Notes: generated by a model from the letters alone, not told the origin. A DNA stretch of 64,000 bases from Aquitalea aquatica (GCF_013911085.1 NZ_JACERN010000006.1:120355-184354); one strand, 5' to 3'. Positions 24,602 to 33,720 are shown, counted from the first letter of the stretch. Numbers and translations are program-made.

Positions 24602-26629
24602 ATGCAAGCAGTCATCACCTTGTTATTACCTGCTACCTGGCGTGGCTGGCGCTATCCGCTGGGGCTGTGCGGCCTGCTGGGCTTGTTGTCCTTACACCTG
24701 TGGCTGGATGGCGGGCTGCTCCCGGCCGCACAATGGGCGCAGTTGTGGCAGGCACCGGTCGATTTCAGCGGCCTGCAATTCCACTATGCGGCCTTGCCGC
24801 GTGCGGCAATGGCCCTGCTGGTGGGGGCTGCACTGGGTTTGTCCGGCAGCGTGCTGCAGCAGCTGACCGGCAACCGGCTGGTGTCGCCGATGACGCTGGG
24901 CCTGTCCGCCGGGGCATGGCTGGGCGTGGTGCTGGCCAGCATCTGTCTGCCCGGCGTGCTGGCACTGCACCCGGCCTGGCCGGCGCTGGGCGGGGCGATG
25001 CTGGCGCTGGGGCTGGTCTTGCTGCTGGCCGGGCCACAGGGGCTGAACGGCTTGCCGCTGGTGCTGGGCGGCATGGCGGTCAACCTGCTGCTGGGGGCAG
25101 TGGCGACGGCGTTAGTGCTGCTGCACGACCAGTACGCGCGCAATCTGTTTGTCTGGGGTGCTGGCGATCTGGCACAGATCGACTGGCAATGGACGCTGTG
25201 GCTGCTGCCCCGGCTGAGCCCGGCCCTGCTGTTGCTATGGCTGGCTCCGCGCCCGCTGTCGCTGCTGGTGCTGGGGCTGGCCGCTGCGCGTGGCCGTGGT
25301 GTCGCCATCAGCACCATTCTGTTATTGCTGCTGGCAGCGTTGTGGCTGAGTGCGGTGTCGGTGGCGGCGGTGGGGCTGATCGGCTTCATCGGCCTGGTGG
25401 CACCCAATCTGGCCAGCCTGCTCGGTGCACGGCAGCCACGGGCGCAGCTGGCTGCCAGCGCCTTGCTGGGGGCGCTGTGTCTGCTGGGTAGCGACTGTCT
25501 GGCGCTGGCCTTCAGCCAGTGGGCGGGCGACAGCCTGCCCAGCGGTGCGGTGACCGCCTTGCTGGGCGCACCGGCCTTGCTGTGGCTGGCGCGGCGCAAT
25601 CTGCGCCCGGCGCAGCAGGCGGCTGCACCACCCAGCGTGGTGGCTGGCCAGCGACGCTGGGGCAGGGGAGGCTGGCTGCTGGCGGTTTCCCTGTTAATGC
25701 TGCTGACCCTGCTGAGTGTTTGCCTGTCGCCGATGCCTGATGGCGGGCAACTGCGCTGGGTGCTGGGCTGGCCGGAAGCGCTGCTCTGGTCCTTGCGCTG
25801 GCCGCGCAGCCTGGTGGCGTTGAGCGCGGGTGCCGGGCTGGCCATGGCCGGGGTGCTGCTGCAACGGCTATTGCGCAATCCGCTGGCCAGCCCTGATCTG
25901 CTGGGCCTGTCGGCTGGCGGCAGCCTGGCCTTGTTGCTGGCAGCCAGCTGGCTGGGGCAGCCTCTGCTGCAGGGCGGGCCGCTGCTGGTACTGGCCGGCA
26001 CCCTGCTGGTGTTGGGGCTGCTGTTGTGGCTGGGGCGCAGGCAAGGCTACGCCCCCGGCATGATGGCGCTGAGCGGCATTGCCCTGGCGGCCTTGCTGGA
26101 TGCGCTGCTGCAGGCGGTGCTGGCCAAGGGGACGGCGGACAGCTTTGCCGTGCTGGGCTGGCTGGCTGGTTCCAGTTACCGGGTCAGTGGCGCACAGGCG
26201 CTGTGGCTGAGCCTGGCGGTGCTGGTGCTGGGCATGCTGGCGCTGGCGGCGCAAAGGGTGCTGGCCTTGCTGTCCACCGGCGATGGCGTGGCGCAGGGGC
26301 GCGGTCTGGTGCTGGAACGGGCGCGACTGGGCTTGCTGCTGCTGGTGGCCTTGCTGACGGCGGTGGTGACGGCAGTGCTGGGGCCGGTGGCCTTTCTGGG
26401 CTTGCTGGCTCCGCATATTGCAGCGCTGCTGGGCGCACGCCGGCCGGTGGCGCAATTGCTCTTGGCGGCCTTGCTGGGCGCGGCGCTGCTGTTGCTGGCC
26501 GACTGGCTGGGGCGGGTGCTGATCTATCCACGGCAGTTGCCGCTGGGCATGCTGGCCTCGGTGTTGTGCGGGGCCTATTTCATCGTGCTGCTGTGCTGGC
26601 AACGACTGAGTCGTGGAGGTGGGCGATGA
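24602..26629 (+). CDS. Fused siderophore ABC permease (FhuB-like, two FecCD domains)
   Basis: 675 aa, about twice a single FecCD permease and close to E. coli FhuB. Start at 24602, one base after the ATPase stop. Two homologous halves: LSGSVLQQLTGNRLVSPMTLGLSAGA in the first corresponds to MAGVLLQRLLRNPLASPDLLGLSAGGSL in the second. Each half also has the coupling loop (IGFIGLVAPNLASLLGARQPRAQL; VAFLGLLAPHIAALLGARRPVAQL). About 18-20 membrane helices in the inner membrane. It forms the channel for the ferric siderophore with the FhuC- and FhuD-like proteins. Its stop overlaps the FhuD-like start. Confidence 0.93.
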   Translation: MQAVITLLLPATWRGWRYPLGLCGLLGLLSLHLWLDGGLLPAAQWAQLWQAPVDFSGLQFHYAALPRAAMALLVGAALGLSGSVLQQLTGNRLVSPMTLGLSAGAWLGVVLASICLPGVLALHPAWPALGGAMLALGLVLLLAGPQGLNGLPLVLGGMAVNLLLGAVATALVLLHDQYARNLFVWGAGDLAQIDWQWTLWLLPRLSPALLLLWLAPRPLSLLVLGLAAARGRGVAISTILLLLLAALWLSAVSVAAVGLIGFIGLVAPNLASLLGARQPRAQLAASALLGALCLLGSDCLALAFSQWAGDSLPSGAVTALLGAPALLWLARRNLRPAQQAAAPPSVVAGQRRWGRGGWLLAVSLLMLLTLLSVCLSPMPDGGQLRWVLGWPEALLWSLRWPRSLVALSAGAGLAMAGVLLQRLLRNPLASPDLLGLSAGGSLALLLAASWLGQPLLQGGPLLVLAGTLLVLGLLLWLGRRQGYAPGMMALSGIALAALLDALLQAVLAKGTADSFAVLGWLAGSSYRVSGAQALWLSLAVLVLGMLALAAQRVLALLSTGDGVAQGRGLVLERARLGLLLLVALLTAVVTAVLGPVAFLGLLAPHIAALLGARRPVAQLLLAALLGAALLLLADWLGRVLIYPRQLPLGMLASVLCGAYFIVLLCWQRLSRGGGR

Positions 26630-27573
26630 GCTTGCGCGTACTGCTTTGTTGTCTTGCTGTCTGGCTGGCCGGCAGCCTGCTGCCGGCCATGGCGGGGGGA
26701 ATGGATGAACTGGAACAGGCCAGCCGCCAGCCGGTGGGCTCGCCGCCACAGCGCATTGTTGCCCTGAGCTGGGAGGCGGCGGAAAACCTGCTGGAACTGG
26801 GCGTTACCCCGCTGGCGGTGGCAGATGCCGATGACTACCGGCAGTGGGTGGTACGCCCACGCCTGCCGGCGCAGGTGCCGTCGGCCGGTAGCCGGCTGGA
26901 GCCCAATCTGGAGCTGCTGGCCAGCCTCAAGCCGCAGCTGATCATCATCAGCCCCACCTTGCTGTCCATGCGCAGCAGCCTGCAGCGCATTGCCCCGGTG
27001 TTGAATATCGATGCCTATCAGCCGGGGCAGGATCATGCGCAGGCGGCCGAGCGCATCCTGCTGCAACTGGGGCGTTTACTGGGACGCGAGCAGCAGGCGC
27101 AGCAGCGGCTACAGCAGCTGGAGCAAGGCTTTGCCGGCCTGCGCCGCCAATTGCAGGCACGTGGTATTGCCAATTGGCCTACGGTGCAGGTTATTCGCTT
27201 TGCCAACCCGTCCATGGTGTATGTCTACGGCAGCAATGCCATGCCGGTGCTGGCCTTGCGCCGGTTGGGCCTGCGCAGCACGACACAGCCGGCCCCCTCG
27301 GTATGGGGTGTCAGTCAGCAGCGGGTGGGCCAGCTGGTGGCATTGCAGCAGGACATCGTGCTGTATCAGCAGCCTTTTGCCGCCGCGCCACAGCTGTTTG
27401 CCAGCCCCTTGTGGCAGGGCCTGCCCTTTGTGCGGCAGCAGCGCTTTGCCGCAGTGGCACCCGCCTGGAGCTACGGTGGCGTGGCTTCGCTGTTCTATCT
27501 GGCGCAGGGCATGACCACCGCCCTGTTACAGCTGCCGTTGGCGTCGCTGTGCAGCCGGTCGTCGCTGCATTAG
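26626..27573 (+). CDS. Periplasmic ferric-siderophore-binding protein (FhuD-like)
   Basis: 315 aa from the ATG at 26626 (GGAGG upstream, ATGA overlap with the permease stop). Signal peptide about residues 1-23 (VLLCCLAVWLAGSLLPAMA). The class III binding-protein fold has RIVALSWEAAENLLELGVTPLAVADADDYRQWV, PNLELLASLKPQLIIISPTL, a long linker helix and a second lobe with YGSNAMPVLALRRLGL. Delivers the ferric siderophore from the periplasm to the FhuB-like permease. Last gene of the operon, followed by a hairpin. Confidence 0.92.
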   Translation: MSLRVLLCCLAVWLAGSLLPAMAGGMDELEQASRQPVGSPPQRIVALSWEAAENLLELGVTPLAVADADDYRQWVVRPRLPAQVPSAGSRLEPNLELLASLKPQLIIISPTLLSMRSSLQRIAPVLNIDAYQPGQDHAQAAERILLQLGRLLGREQQAQQRLQQLEQGFAGLRRQLQARGIANWPTVQVIRFANPSMVYVYGSNAMPVLALRRLGLRSTTQPAPSVWGVSQQRVGQLVALQQDIVLYQQPFAAAPQLFASPLWQGLPFVRQQRFAAVAPAWSYGGVASLFYLAQGMTTALLQLPLASLCSRSSLH

Positions 27574-28132
27574 CGCGGCTGGCTGCGGCATGCCATCCGT
27601 CGTGGGTGCAGTCTGACACTGCATCAAGTTGGAAAAAGCGTATTCCAGTGCTTTTTTCTGCTTGATATGGTGTTTTTTCCTGTTTTTCACCCGTTGTGCA
27701 TTTTTCCTGCCAAAGCCATTTTTTTCAATGACTTGTCTGCATCTTTTCCGCCATCTGGCACGCTGATTTGCTGTTTAAAATATTATTCATTGTGGTGTTT
27801 TGTTAAACGCATGATTAGAATTGTTGCGCCTGCAAGTCTTGGAAAGTTCATTCTATACAATGATTTGACTGCTTTGAATATTGTAGTCAATGACTTGCTG
27901 TTTAAAAAAATGCCATTTTTTTACTGAATGGCAGCATAAACAGTTGCCACAGCAGACCGCTGTCGCAGCATTGCGCACCGACCCGCCTGGGCGGTGTCCG
28001 ATGCCGGGGCTGGCCGTGGCTCCGTAGGCCGCAGGCAAGCAGTAATGTGGGTCACTTTCACCGCTACAAAAACAAAAAATGTTATTGCCGGAGGACCTGC
28101 CCACGCGGGCCGCCGGTTTGGGAGAATCTTTC
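27574..28132. other. 559-bp intergenic region, partly very AT-rich
   Basis: No supportable gene. 27660-27930 is markedly AT-rich, and an 86-codon frame there (27667-27927) is low-complexity and lacks a ribosome site. A 7-bp inverted repeat TGCCATT/AATGGCA spans 27911-27933. The downstream GC-rich part contains the gabP leader; I recognise no riboswitch in it. Confidence 0.6.
27633..27659 (+). terminator. Probable terminator of the siderophore operon
   Basis: AAAAAGC (27633-27639) pairs with GCTTTTT (27650-27656) around a 10-nt loop and runs into further T. It is the first hairpin with a T-tract after the FhuD-like stop. The stem is weak because it is A/T-rich. Confidence 0.5.
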
Positions 28133-29533
28133 ATGAGTGCTTCATCTCAAGGTTTGAGCCACGGGCTCAAGCAACGTCACGTCACCATGTTGTCCATTGC
28201 CGGTGTGATCGGTGCCGGCCTGTTCGTCGGCTCCGGCCACGCCATTGCCGAGGCCGGCCCTGCCGTGCTGATCGCCTATGCCATGGCCGGCTTGCTGGTG
28301 GTACTGGTCATGCGCATGCTGGGTGAAATGGCGGTAGCTGCGCCGGATACCGGCTCGTTTTCCACCTATGCCGACCGTGCCATCGGCCACTGGGCCGGCT
28401 ACATCATCGGCTGGCTGTACTGGTGGTTCTGGGTATTGGTGATTCCGCTGGAAGCCAATGCGGCCGCCACCATCCTGCATGCCTGGTTTGCCGGCGTGCC
28501 GATGTGGGCCTTTGCCCTGGGTATTACCACCTTGCTGACCATCACCAACCTGTTCAGCGTGAAGAACTACGGTGAGTTCGAGTTCTGGTTCGCGCTGGTG
28601 AAGGTGGTGGCGATTGTTGCCTTCCTGGCGGTGGCCGGTGCGGCCATGCTGGGCCTGATTCCGGGCAGCCAGGTCAGTGGCACCGCACGGCTGTTTGATC
28701 ACGGCGGCTTCATGCCCAATGGCTTCGGTGCGGTGCTGGGTGCCATGCTGACCACCATGTTCACCTTCCTGGGTACAGAGATCGTCACCATTGCGGCGGC
28801 CGAATCGGACAACCCGCAGCAGCAGATCACCAAGGCCACCAATTCGGTGGTATGGCGGATCAGCCTGTTCTATCTGGGTTCCATCTTTGTGGTGACTGCG
28901 CTGGTGGCGTGGAACGATCCGCAACTGGCGGCCCTGGGCTCCTACCAGCGCACCTTGCAGCTGATCGGTATTCCCAATGCCAAGGCCATCGTTGATGTGG
29001 TGGTGCTGGTGTCGGTAGCCAGCTGCCTTAACTCCGCGCTGTATACCGCCTCGCGCATGTTGTATTCGCTGTCCACCCGTGGCGATGCCATCCGGATGTT
29101 TGGTGAAACCGCCAGCAACGGTACCCCGCAAAAAGCGGTGCTCGGTTCCATGGTGGTGGGCTTCATCACCGTGATTGCCAACTACCTGGTACCCAAGGAA
29201 GTGTTCGACATCCTGCTGGCCACTTCCGGCACCATCGCCCTGCTGGTGTATCTGGTGATTGCCATTTCCCAGCTGCGCATGCGCCAGCGCCTGGAGGCCA
29301 ATGGCGAAACGCCGGCCTTCCGCATGTGGATGTTCCCGGTACTCACCTGGATTGTCATCGTCTTCATCTGCGCCGTGGTACTGCTGATGGCCATTCGTCC
29401 CGAGCACCAGATCGAAGTGATCAGCACCGGTGCGCTGGCCGTGGCATTGCTGGCGGTGGGCTGGGTTCGCTCCCGTCTGTACGGCACGCCGTGGATGGAG
29501 TCACGCCCAGCCAAGGTAGCCACGCAGTCCTGA
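28133..29533 (+). CDS. gabP: GABA/amino-acid permease (APC family)
   Basis: 466 aa from the ATG at 28133 (GGGAGAATCTTTC-ATG). Extensive similarity to E. coli GabP, including GLKQRHVTMLSIAGVIGAGLFVGSGHAIAEAGPAVL, APDTGSFSTYADRAIGHWAGYIIGWLYWWFWVLVIPLEAN, FSVKNYGEFEFWFALVKV, GGFMPNGFGAVL and VSVASCLNSALYTASRMLYSLS. Twelve predicted TM helices. Proton-coupled uptake of 4-aminobutyrate or related amino acids across the inner membrane. The GABA transaminase genes are not adjacent, but an amine oxidase/aldehyde dehydrogenase set that could generate amino acids from amines starts 2.3 kb downstream. Followed by a strong terminator. Confidence 0.9.
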   Translation: MSASSQGLSHGLKQRHVTMLSIAGVIGAGLFVGSGHAIAEAGPAVLIAYAMAGLLVVLVMRMLGEMAVAAPDTGSFSTYADRAIGHWAGYIIGWLYWWFWVLVIPLEANAAATILHAWFAGVPMWAFALGITTLLTITNLFSVKNYGEFEFWFALVKVVAIVAFLAVAGAAMLGLIPGSQVSGTARLFDHGGFMPNGFGAVLGAMLTTMFTFLGTEIVTIAAAESDNPQQQITKATNSVVWRISLFYLGSIFVVTALVAWNDPQLAALGSYQRTLQLIGIPNAKAIVDVVVLVSVASCLNSALYTASRMLYSLSTRGDAIRMFGETASNGTPQKAVLGSMVVGFITVIANYLVPKEVFDILLATSGTIALLVYLVIAISQLRMRQRLEANGETPAFRMWMFPVLTWIVIVFICAVVLLMAIRPEHQIEVISTGALAVALLAVGWVRSRLYGTPWMESRPAKVATQS

Positions 29534-29926
29534 GCGCTGGCTCATCTGGCTTTTCTTTTCCTGACGACCCTTAGCATCACTTCCGCCCCCGCAAGGGGGC
29601 TTTTTTTTGTCGTCGTCGGCTCCTGTCAGGCTGTACTTTCCCTTACACAAGGCACACGATTGCTTACACACGGTGGCTGACAGGCAGACTAGAATGTAAA
29701 CAGTTGCTTGTTGTTATTTAAAATAATGGCCACCGCGCAAGCCCGGCGACTGAACTTGAGCCGCTTGCCTCTGCCATATGCTGTGCTTGTAGCGCCTTAT
29801 TGCAAGGGCCGGTCCGGCCTGCGGCGCTGCCTAACCATGAAGGCCGCCATCGTGCGCCGCTTGCGGTCTGCACGGACGGTATCTGTATCGGGCATGCAGC
29901 ATGCATCCCGTAACGAGGAGTCTACG
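29534..29926. other. Gap between gabP and the OmpA-like lipoprotein
   Basis: Contains the gabP terminator and then a promoter-like stretch (about 29640-29730) upstream of the lipoprotein. A 73-codon in-frame extension of the lipoprotein (from 29708) is not credible because it would bury the lipobox signal peptide. Confidence 0.6.
29585..29608 (+). terminator. Rho-independent terminator of gabP
   Basis: GCCCCC-GCAA-GGGGGC followed by eight T: a 6-bp GC stem with a GCAA tetraloop. Confidence 0.93.
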
Positions 29927-30592
29927 ATGAAAAAACAAGTCACTTCCCTGTTGGTCATTACCATGGCGGTGGCCAGCCTGAGCGGCTGCGCCAATATGAA
30001 TGATACCCAGCGCACCACCGGTACCGGGGCTGCAGTTGGCGCTGGCGTGGGTGCGGTGCTGGGTGCACTGACTGCTGGCGGCCATACCGGCCGCAGCGCG
30101 GCCACCGGTGCGGCGGTAGGCGCGGCGCTGGGCGCGGGTGGTGGTTACCTGTGGTCGCAGCACATGCAAAAACAGAAAGAGGCCATGGAGCAGGCTTCGC
30201 AGGGCACCGGCGTCAGCGTGAGCCAGACTGCCGACAACCAGCTCAAGCTGAATATCCCCAGCGATGTGTCTTTTGATTCCGGCCGCTACGACATCAAGCC
30301 CAACCTGCGCCCGGTACTGGATCGCTTTGCCACCACCTTGCAGCAGAATCCGGTGACAACCGTGCGCATTGTTGGCCATACCGACAATACCGGTAGCGAT
30401 GCCATCAATAATCCGCTGTCGGTGAACCGTGCCAAGGCTACCCGTGACTACCTGGTCAACCGTGGTGTATCGGGTAACCGTATCGCCATCGATGGCATGG
30501 GCTCACGCCAGCCGGTGGCTGACAACAGCACGGTGGCCGGCCGTGCCACCAACCGCCGCGTGGAAATCTTTGTCGGCGAAGCCGGTAAATAA
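29927..30592 (+). CDS. OmpA-family peptidoglycan-associated outer-membrane lipoprotein
   Basis: 221 aa from the ATG at 29927 (GAGGAG upstream). A lipoprotein signal peptide ends in LSGC, giving the acylated Cys at residue 21. A Gly/Ala-rich glycine-zipper segment (about 33-85: GTGAAVGAGVGAVLGAL) may insert in membrane. The OmpA C-terminal domain (about 105-218) includes VSFDSGRYDIKPNLRPVLDRFA, VRIVGHTDNTGSDAINNPLSVNRAKATRDYL and GRATNRRVEIFV, the peptidoglycan-binding motif set. Resembles YfiB/YiaD-type proteins that tether the outer membrane to the cell wall. Monocistronic, with its own terminator. Confidence 0.92.
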   Translation: MKKQVTSLLVITMAVASLSGCANMNDTQRTTGTGAAVGAGVGAVLGALTAGGHTGRSAATGAAVGAALGAGGGYLWSQHMQKQKEAMEQASQGTGVSVSQTADNQLKLNIPSDVSFDSGRYDIKPNLRPVLDRFATTLQQNPVTTVRIVGHTDNTGSDAINNPLSVNRAKATRDYLVNRGVSGNRIAIDGMGSRQPVADNSTVAGRATNRRVEIFVGEAGK

Positions 30593-30621
30593 GCCGTCAG
30601 GTTTGCTGTCGAGCTTAGCCA

Positions 30622-30646
30622 AAGCACCCGCAAGGGTGCTTTTTTG
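30622..30646 (+). terminator. Rho-independent terminator of the OmpA-like lipoprotein gene
   Basis: AAGCACCC-GCAA-GGGTGCTT (30622-30641) followed by more T; also read in reverse by the convergent LysR gene ending at 30667. Confidence 0.9.
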
Positions 30647-30666
30647 CGTTCAGGGCCGGGTGGAGT

Positions 30667-31587
30667 TCATGCCTTGCGGCTGTCTTCCAGCGCCTGCAGG
30701 AAACATTCCAGCACCAGGTTGGGGCGGCGGCCCTTGCGCATGGCCACATTGAGCGGAATGTCGTAGCAGAAGCGGGCTGGGTGCAGGGGGCGCATTACCC
30801 CTTGTGCCACCCAGCCAGCGGCAAAGTGGTCGGGCAGAAAACCGATATAGCCGCCGGTGAGAATCAGGAAGGCAATGCCTTCGCGGTCGGACGCGGTGGC
30901 ACTGCAATTGAGTGCGTGATGGCGCTCCATGGCCTCGGCGGTCAGGCGGTAATTGGGGGCCACCGCCTCGGTACGGCACAGTTCATCTTCACTGATGTCG
31001 GTGTCGGCACGGGTAAAGAAGGGGTGCTCGCGGCTGCAGTACAGCAAGGAATGCTCTTCATATAACTGGATGTAATCCAGCCCGGACAGCGGGTTGATCA
31101 GCGGCACCACGCCAACATGCAGATGGCCGTCCTGCACCCCCAGTTCGATTTCGCTGGGGGTGGTCATGGAGATATTGATGCGCACCCCCGGCCCGCGTGC
31201 GCTCAGCGATTTCAGCGCCCGCGTCAGGTGCATGTGCGACTGGGTGACCAGATTATTGATGATGCCGATGTTCAGCTCGCCCCGTAGCTGATGGTGCAGC
31301 TGGTTGACCTCGGTGCGGAATTCCTCGATGGCCGCCAGCATGGTCTGGCTGGCGTGCAGCACCGCGCGCCCCTCGTCGGTGAGCGCAAAACCGGCGCGGC
31401 CACGCTGACACAGGCAGATGCCCAGCCGCTTTTCCAGGTCCCCCATATGCAGGCTGATGGCCGAGCGGCTGATGCCCAGCACGCTTTCTGCTGCGGAAAA
31501 ACTGCCGCATTCCACGACGGTCTTGAACAGGCGCAGCAGGCGGATATCAAAATCGCTGACTTGGCTTAAGGGGGTTTTTTTGCTCAT
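30667..31587 (-). CDS. LysR-family regulator of the amine-oxidation genes
   Basis: 306 aa. HTH at residues 13-72: FDIRLLRLFKTVVECGSFSAAESVLGISRSAISLHMGDLEKRLG. The effector-binding domain follows with LNIGIINNLVTQSHMHL and ILTGGYIGFLPDHFAAGWV. It is divergent from the FAD oxidoreductase/cupin/aldehyde dehydrogenase genes across about 285 bases, the standard LysR arrangement, so it probably controls them in response to an amine or its product. The intergenic bases 31588-31873 show no other gene; T/A-rich sequence near 31590-31640 would suit the LysR site. Confidence 0.88.
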   Translation of the reverse strand: MSKKTPLSQVSDFDIRLLRLFKTVVECGSFSAAESVLGISRSAISLHMGDLEKRLGICLCQRGRAGFALTDEGRAVLHASQTMLAAIEEFRTEVNQLHHQLRGELNIGIINNLVTQSHMHLTRALKSLSARGPGVRINISMTTPSEIELGVQDGHLHVGVVPLINPLSGLDYIQLYEEHSLLYCSREHPFFTRADTDISEDELCRTEAVAPNYRLTAEAMERHHALNCSATASDREGIAFLILTGGYIGFLPDHFAAGWVAQGVMRPLHPARFCYDIPLNVAMRKGRRPNLVLECFLQALEDSRKA

Positions 31588-31873
31588 CAGGTGAGTAAAA
31601 CTAAAACTGAAGTTAAGAAATTATGGATTTATCTCAACATATCACCTGATACAAGCTATGCCAAGCCGCAAACTGGCCACAGTCCGGACCATTATCCGGG
31701 CCTGCCACGCCAGGCGTGCGGCGGCGGCGCAGCGTAGCAGGCTACACTGGTCTGGCGCCGTACCGGCAAGGCCAGCAAACATTCGCCAGCGCTGGCAAGC
31801 TGCCCTGTGTCTGCCGCCGGTCGTTGTGCCCAATCTCAAACAGCGTGCAATGTGCACAAGGAATGACAGCTTT

Positions 31874-33277
31874 ATGCCGCAAATCGTTTTCGAACGTCAG
31901 GCTCCCGCAAGCGCGCTGATCCACAGCGCATTGGCCGATAGCGTCAACCGCCCGTTCTGGGGTGACGACGTGGCCGCCCGCCGCCGCGCTTTTCCCCAGT
32001 TCCAGGGCCGCGCCGACACTGCGCTGGCCATTGTCGGCGGTGGTTTTCTCGGACTGTGGACCGCCATTCTGGCCAAGGAGCGCGACCCGGCGCGCAGCGT
32101 GGTACTGCTGGAAGCACAGCGGGTGGGCTGGGCCGCTTCCGGCCGTAACGGCGGCTTTTGCGAAGCCAGCCTCACGCACGGCGAAGAAAACGGTCACAAG
32201 CGCTGGCCAGAGGAAATGACCGAGCTGGAAGCATTGGGCCTGCGCAATCTGGACGAAATCGAAGCCACCATCCAGCGTTATGGCATCGACTGTGATTTCG
32301 AGCGCACCGGCGTGCTGGTGGTGGCGGTGGAGCCCTATCAGGACGAGCAACTGCGCGGCGAAGGCTATATGAGCGCGGCGGAAATCCGCGCCGAACTGAA
32401 TTCACCTACCTTCCTGTCCGGCTTCTGGGAAAAAGACAGCACGGCGATGATCCACCCCGGCAAGCTGGTGCTGGAGCTGGCACGGGTAGCCAGTGAGCTG
32501 GGGGTGCAGATTTATGAACAATCGGCGGTGACCAGGCTGCAGAGCAGCGGCCGCCAGGTGACGCTGCATACCGCGCAGGGCCAGCTGAACGCAGCACGGG
32601 TGGCGCTGGCTACCAATGCCTTCCCCTCGCTGCTCAAGCGTTATAGCTGGCACACCATCCCGGTATACGACTACGTGCTGATGACCGAGCCGCTGACGCC
32701 AGAACAACTGGCCTCCATCGGCTGGCAGCATCGTCAGGGCATTGCCGACATGGCCAACCAGTTTCACTACTACCGCATTACCCGCGACAACCGCATCCTG
32801 TTTGGCGGCTACGACGCGGTGTACAACTTTGGTGGCAAGGTGAGCGATCAGCATGACGACCGCCCCGAATCGTTCGAACGGCTGGCCAGCCATTTCTTCA
32901 CCACCTTCCCGCAACTGGCTGGGCTGCGTTTCAGCCATCGCTGGGGTGGTGCCATCGATACCTCTACCCGTTTTTGTGCCTTTTTCGCGCTGGCGCGTGG
33001 CGGCAAGGTGGCTTATGCCGCCGGCTTTACCGGCCTGGGTGTCGGCGCCACCCGCTTTGCCGGTAATGTGCTGCTGGACAAGCTGGACGGGCTGGATACC
33101 GAACGCACCCGGCTGCGCATGGTGCGCGAGATCCCGCCGCCTTTCCCGCCGGAGCCGCTGGCTTATGTGGCGGTACAGGCCACGCGCTGGTCGCTGAACC
33201 GCGCCGACCACAACCACGGCAAGCGCAACCTGATGCTGCGCACCATGGATGCGCTGGGTCTGGGCTTCGACTCCTGA
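31874..33277 (+). CDS. FAD-dependent amine oxidoreductase (PuuB/DadA-like)
   Basis: 467 aa from the ATG at 31874; a start at 31850 is possible. The FAD dinucleotide motif LAIVGGGFLGLWTAILAKE (about 54-72) is followed by VVLLEAQRVGWAASGRNGGFCEASL, the glutamylputrescine-oxidase/glycine-oxidase type, and later by GGAIDTSTRFCAFFALARGGKVAYAAGFTGLGVGATRFAGNVLLD. These enzymes oxidise primary or secondary amines to imines/aldehydes with H2O2 release. Downstream cupin and aldehyde dehydrogenase genes on the same strand fit oxidation of the resulting aldehyde. The substrate is not identifiable from sequence alone; polyamine derivatives are likely given gabP nearby. Confidence 0.88.
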   Translation: MPQIVFERQAPASALIHSALADSVNRPFWGDDVAARRRAFPQFQGRADTALAIVGGGFLGLWTAILAKERDPARSVVLLEAQRVGWAASGRNGGFCEASLTHGEENGHKRWPEEMTELEALGLRNLDEIEATIQRYGIDCDFERTGVLVVAVEPYQDEQLRGEGYMSAAEIRAELNSPTFLSGFWEKDSTAMIHPGKLVLELARVASELGVQIYEQSAVTRLQSSGRQVTLHTAQGQLNAARVALATNAFPSLLKRYSWHTIPVYDYVLMTEPLTPEQLASIGWQHRQGIADMANQFHYYRITRDNRILFGGYDAVYNFGGKVSDQHDDRPESFERLASHFFTTFPQLAGLRFSHRWGGAIDTSTRFCAFFALARGGKVAYAAGFTGLGVGATRFAGNVLLDKLDGLDTERTRLRMVREIPPPFPPEPLAYVAVQATRWSLNRADHNHGKRNLMLRTMDALGLGFDS

Positions 33278-33316
33278 ATCTGTTCGCCCCTTTTTTGAGA
33301 ATCCAAGGAACCGACC

Positions 33317-33670
33317 ATGTCCAATCCCTTTGCCCTGCTGGCCAATCACTGCGTGGACGCCACGCGCGTTGCACTGGAATACCGCGATGTCCCGGCTGCT
33401 CAGCTGATTGCCGGCCCGGCCCGTGTCGGCACGGCGGAACTGGGCAGCCTGCATGGCTGCAGCATAGGCGTGTGGGAAATGTCGCCCAGCGTCACCACTG
33501 ACGTTGAGGTGGACGAATTTTTCGTGGTGCTGGCTGGCAGTGCCACGGTGAGCTTTGCCGATGGCAGCCCGGCCTTGCAGCTGCAGGCCGGCAGCGTCGG
33601 CCACCTGGCAGCGGGTACGGCCACCACCTGGACCGTCACCGACACGCTGCGCAAGATCTATATCGCCTGA
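33317..33670 (+). CDS. Small cupin-domain protein
   Basis: 117 aa single-domain cupin of the DUF861 type: GCSIGVWEMSPSVTTDVEVDEFFVVLAGSATVSFADG then LQLQAGSVGHLAAGTATTWTVTDTLRKIYI. Such proteins accompany amine oxidase/aldehyde dehydrogenase pairs and may bind the substrate or regulate it; the fold keeps Glu-rich rather than His-rich metal-site positions (VEVDEFFVV), so catalysis is uncertain. It has AAGGAA before its ATG and lies 39 bases after the oxidoreductase and 50 before the aldehyde dehydrogenase. Confidence 0.82.
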   Translation: MSNPFALLANHCVDATRVALEYRDVPAAQLIAGPARVGTAELGSLHGCSIGVWEMSPSVTTDVEVDEFFVVLAGSATVSFADGSPALQLQAGSVGHLAAGTATTWTVTDTLRKIYIA

Positions 33671-33720
33671 GCACTCCGCCACGGAGACTGGGCGACCATA
33701 ACAAGCAGGAGGAGGGAAGC

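Noticed and set aside
27756..27773. TGGCAC...TTGCT resembling a sigma-54 promoter upstream of gabP
   Set aside because: Spacing between the GG and GC elements is one base too long (TGGCAC-N6-TTGC); sigma-54 is strict about this distance.
27667..27927. 86-codon forward frame in the AT-rich gap before gabP
   Set aside because: No ribosome site, no recognisable family, and it begins right after the siderophore operon's hairpin in AT-rich DNA where chance frames are expected.
28000..28130. Possible riboswitch in the GC-rich leader of gabP
   Set aside because: I compared it by eye with glycine, guanidine and tetrahydrofolate aptamer signatures and found no conserved core; an Infernal/Rfam scan would be decisive.
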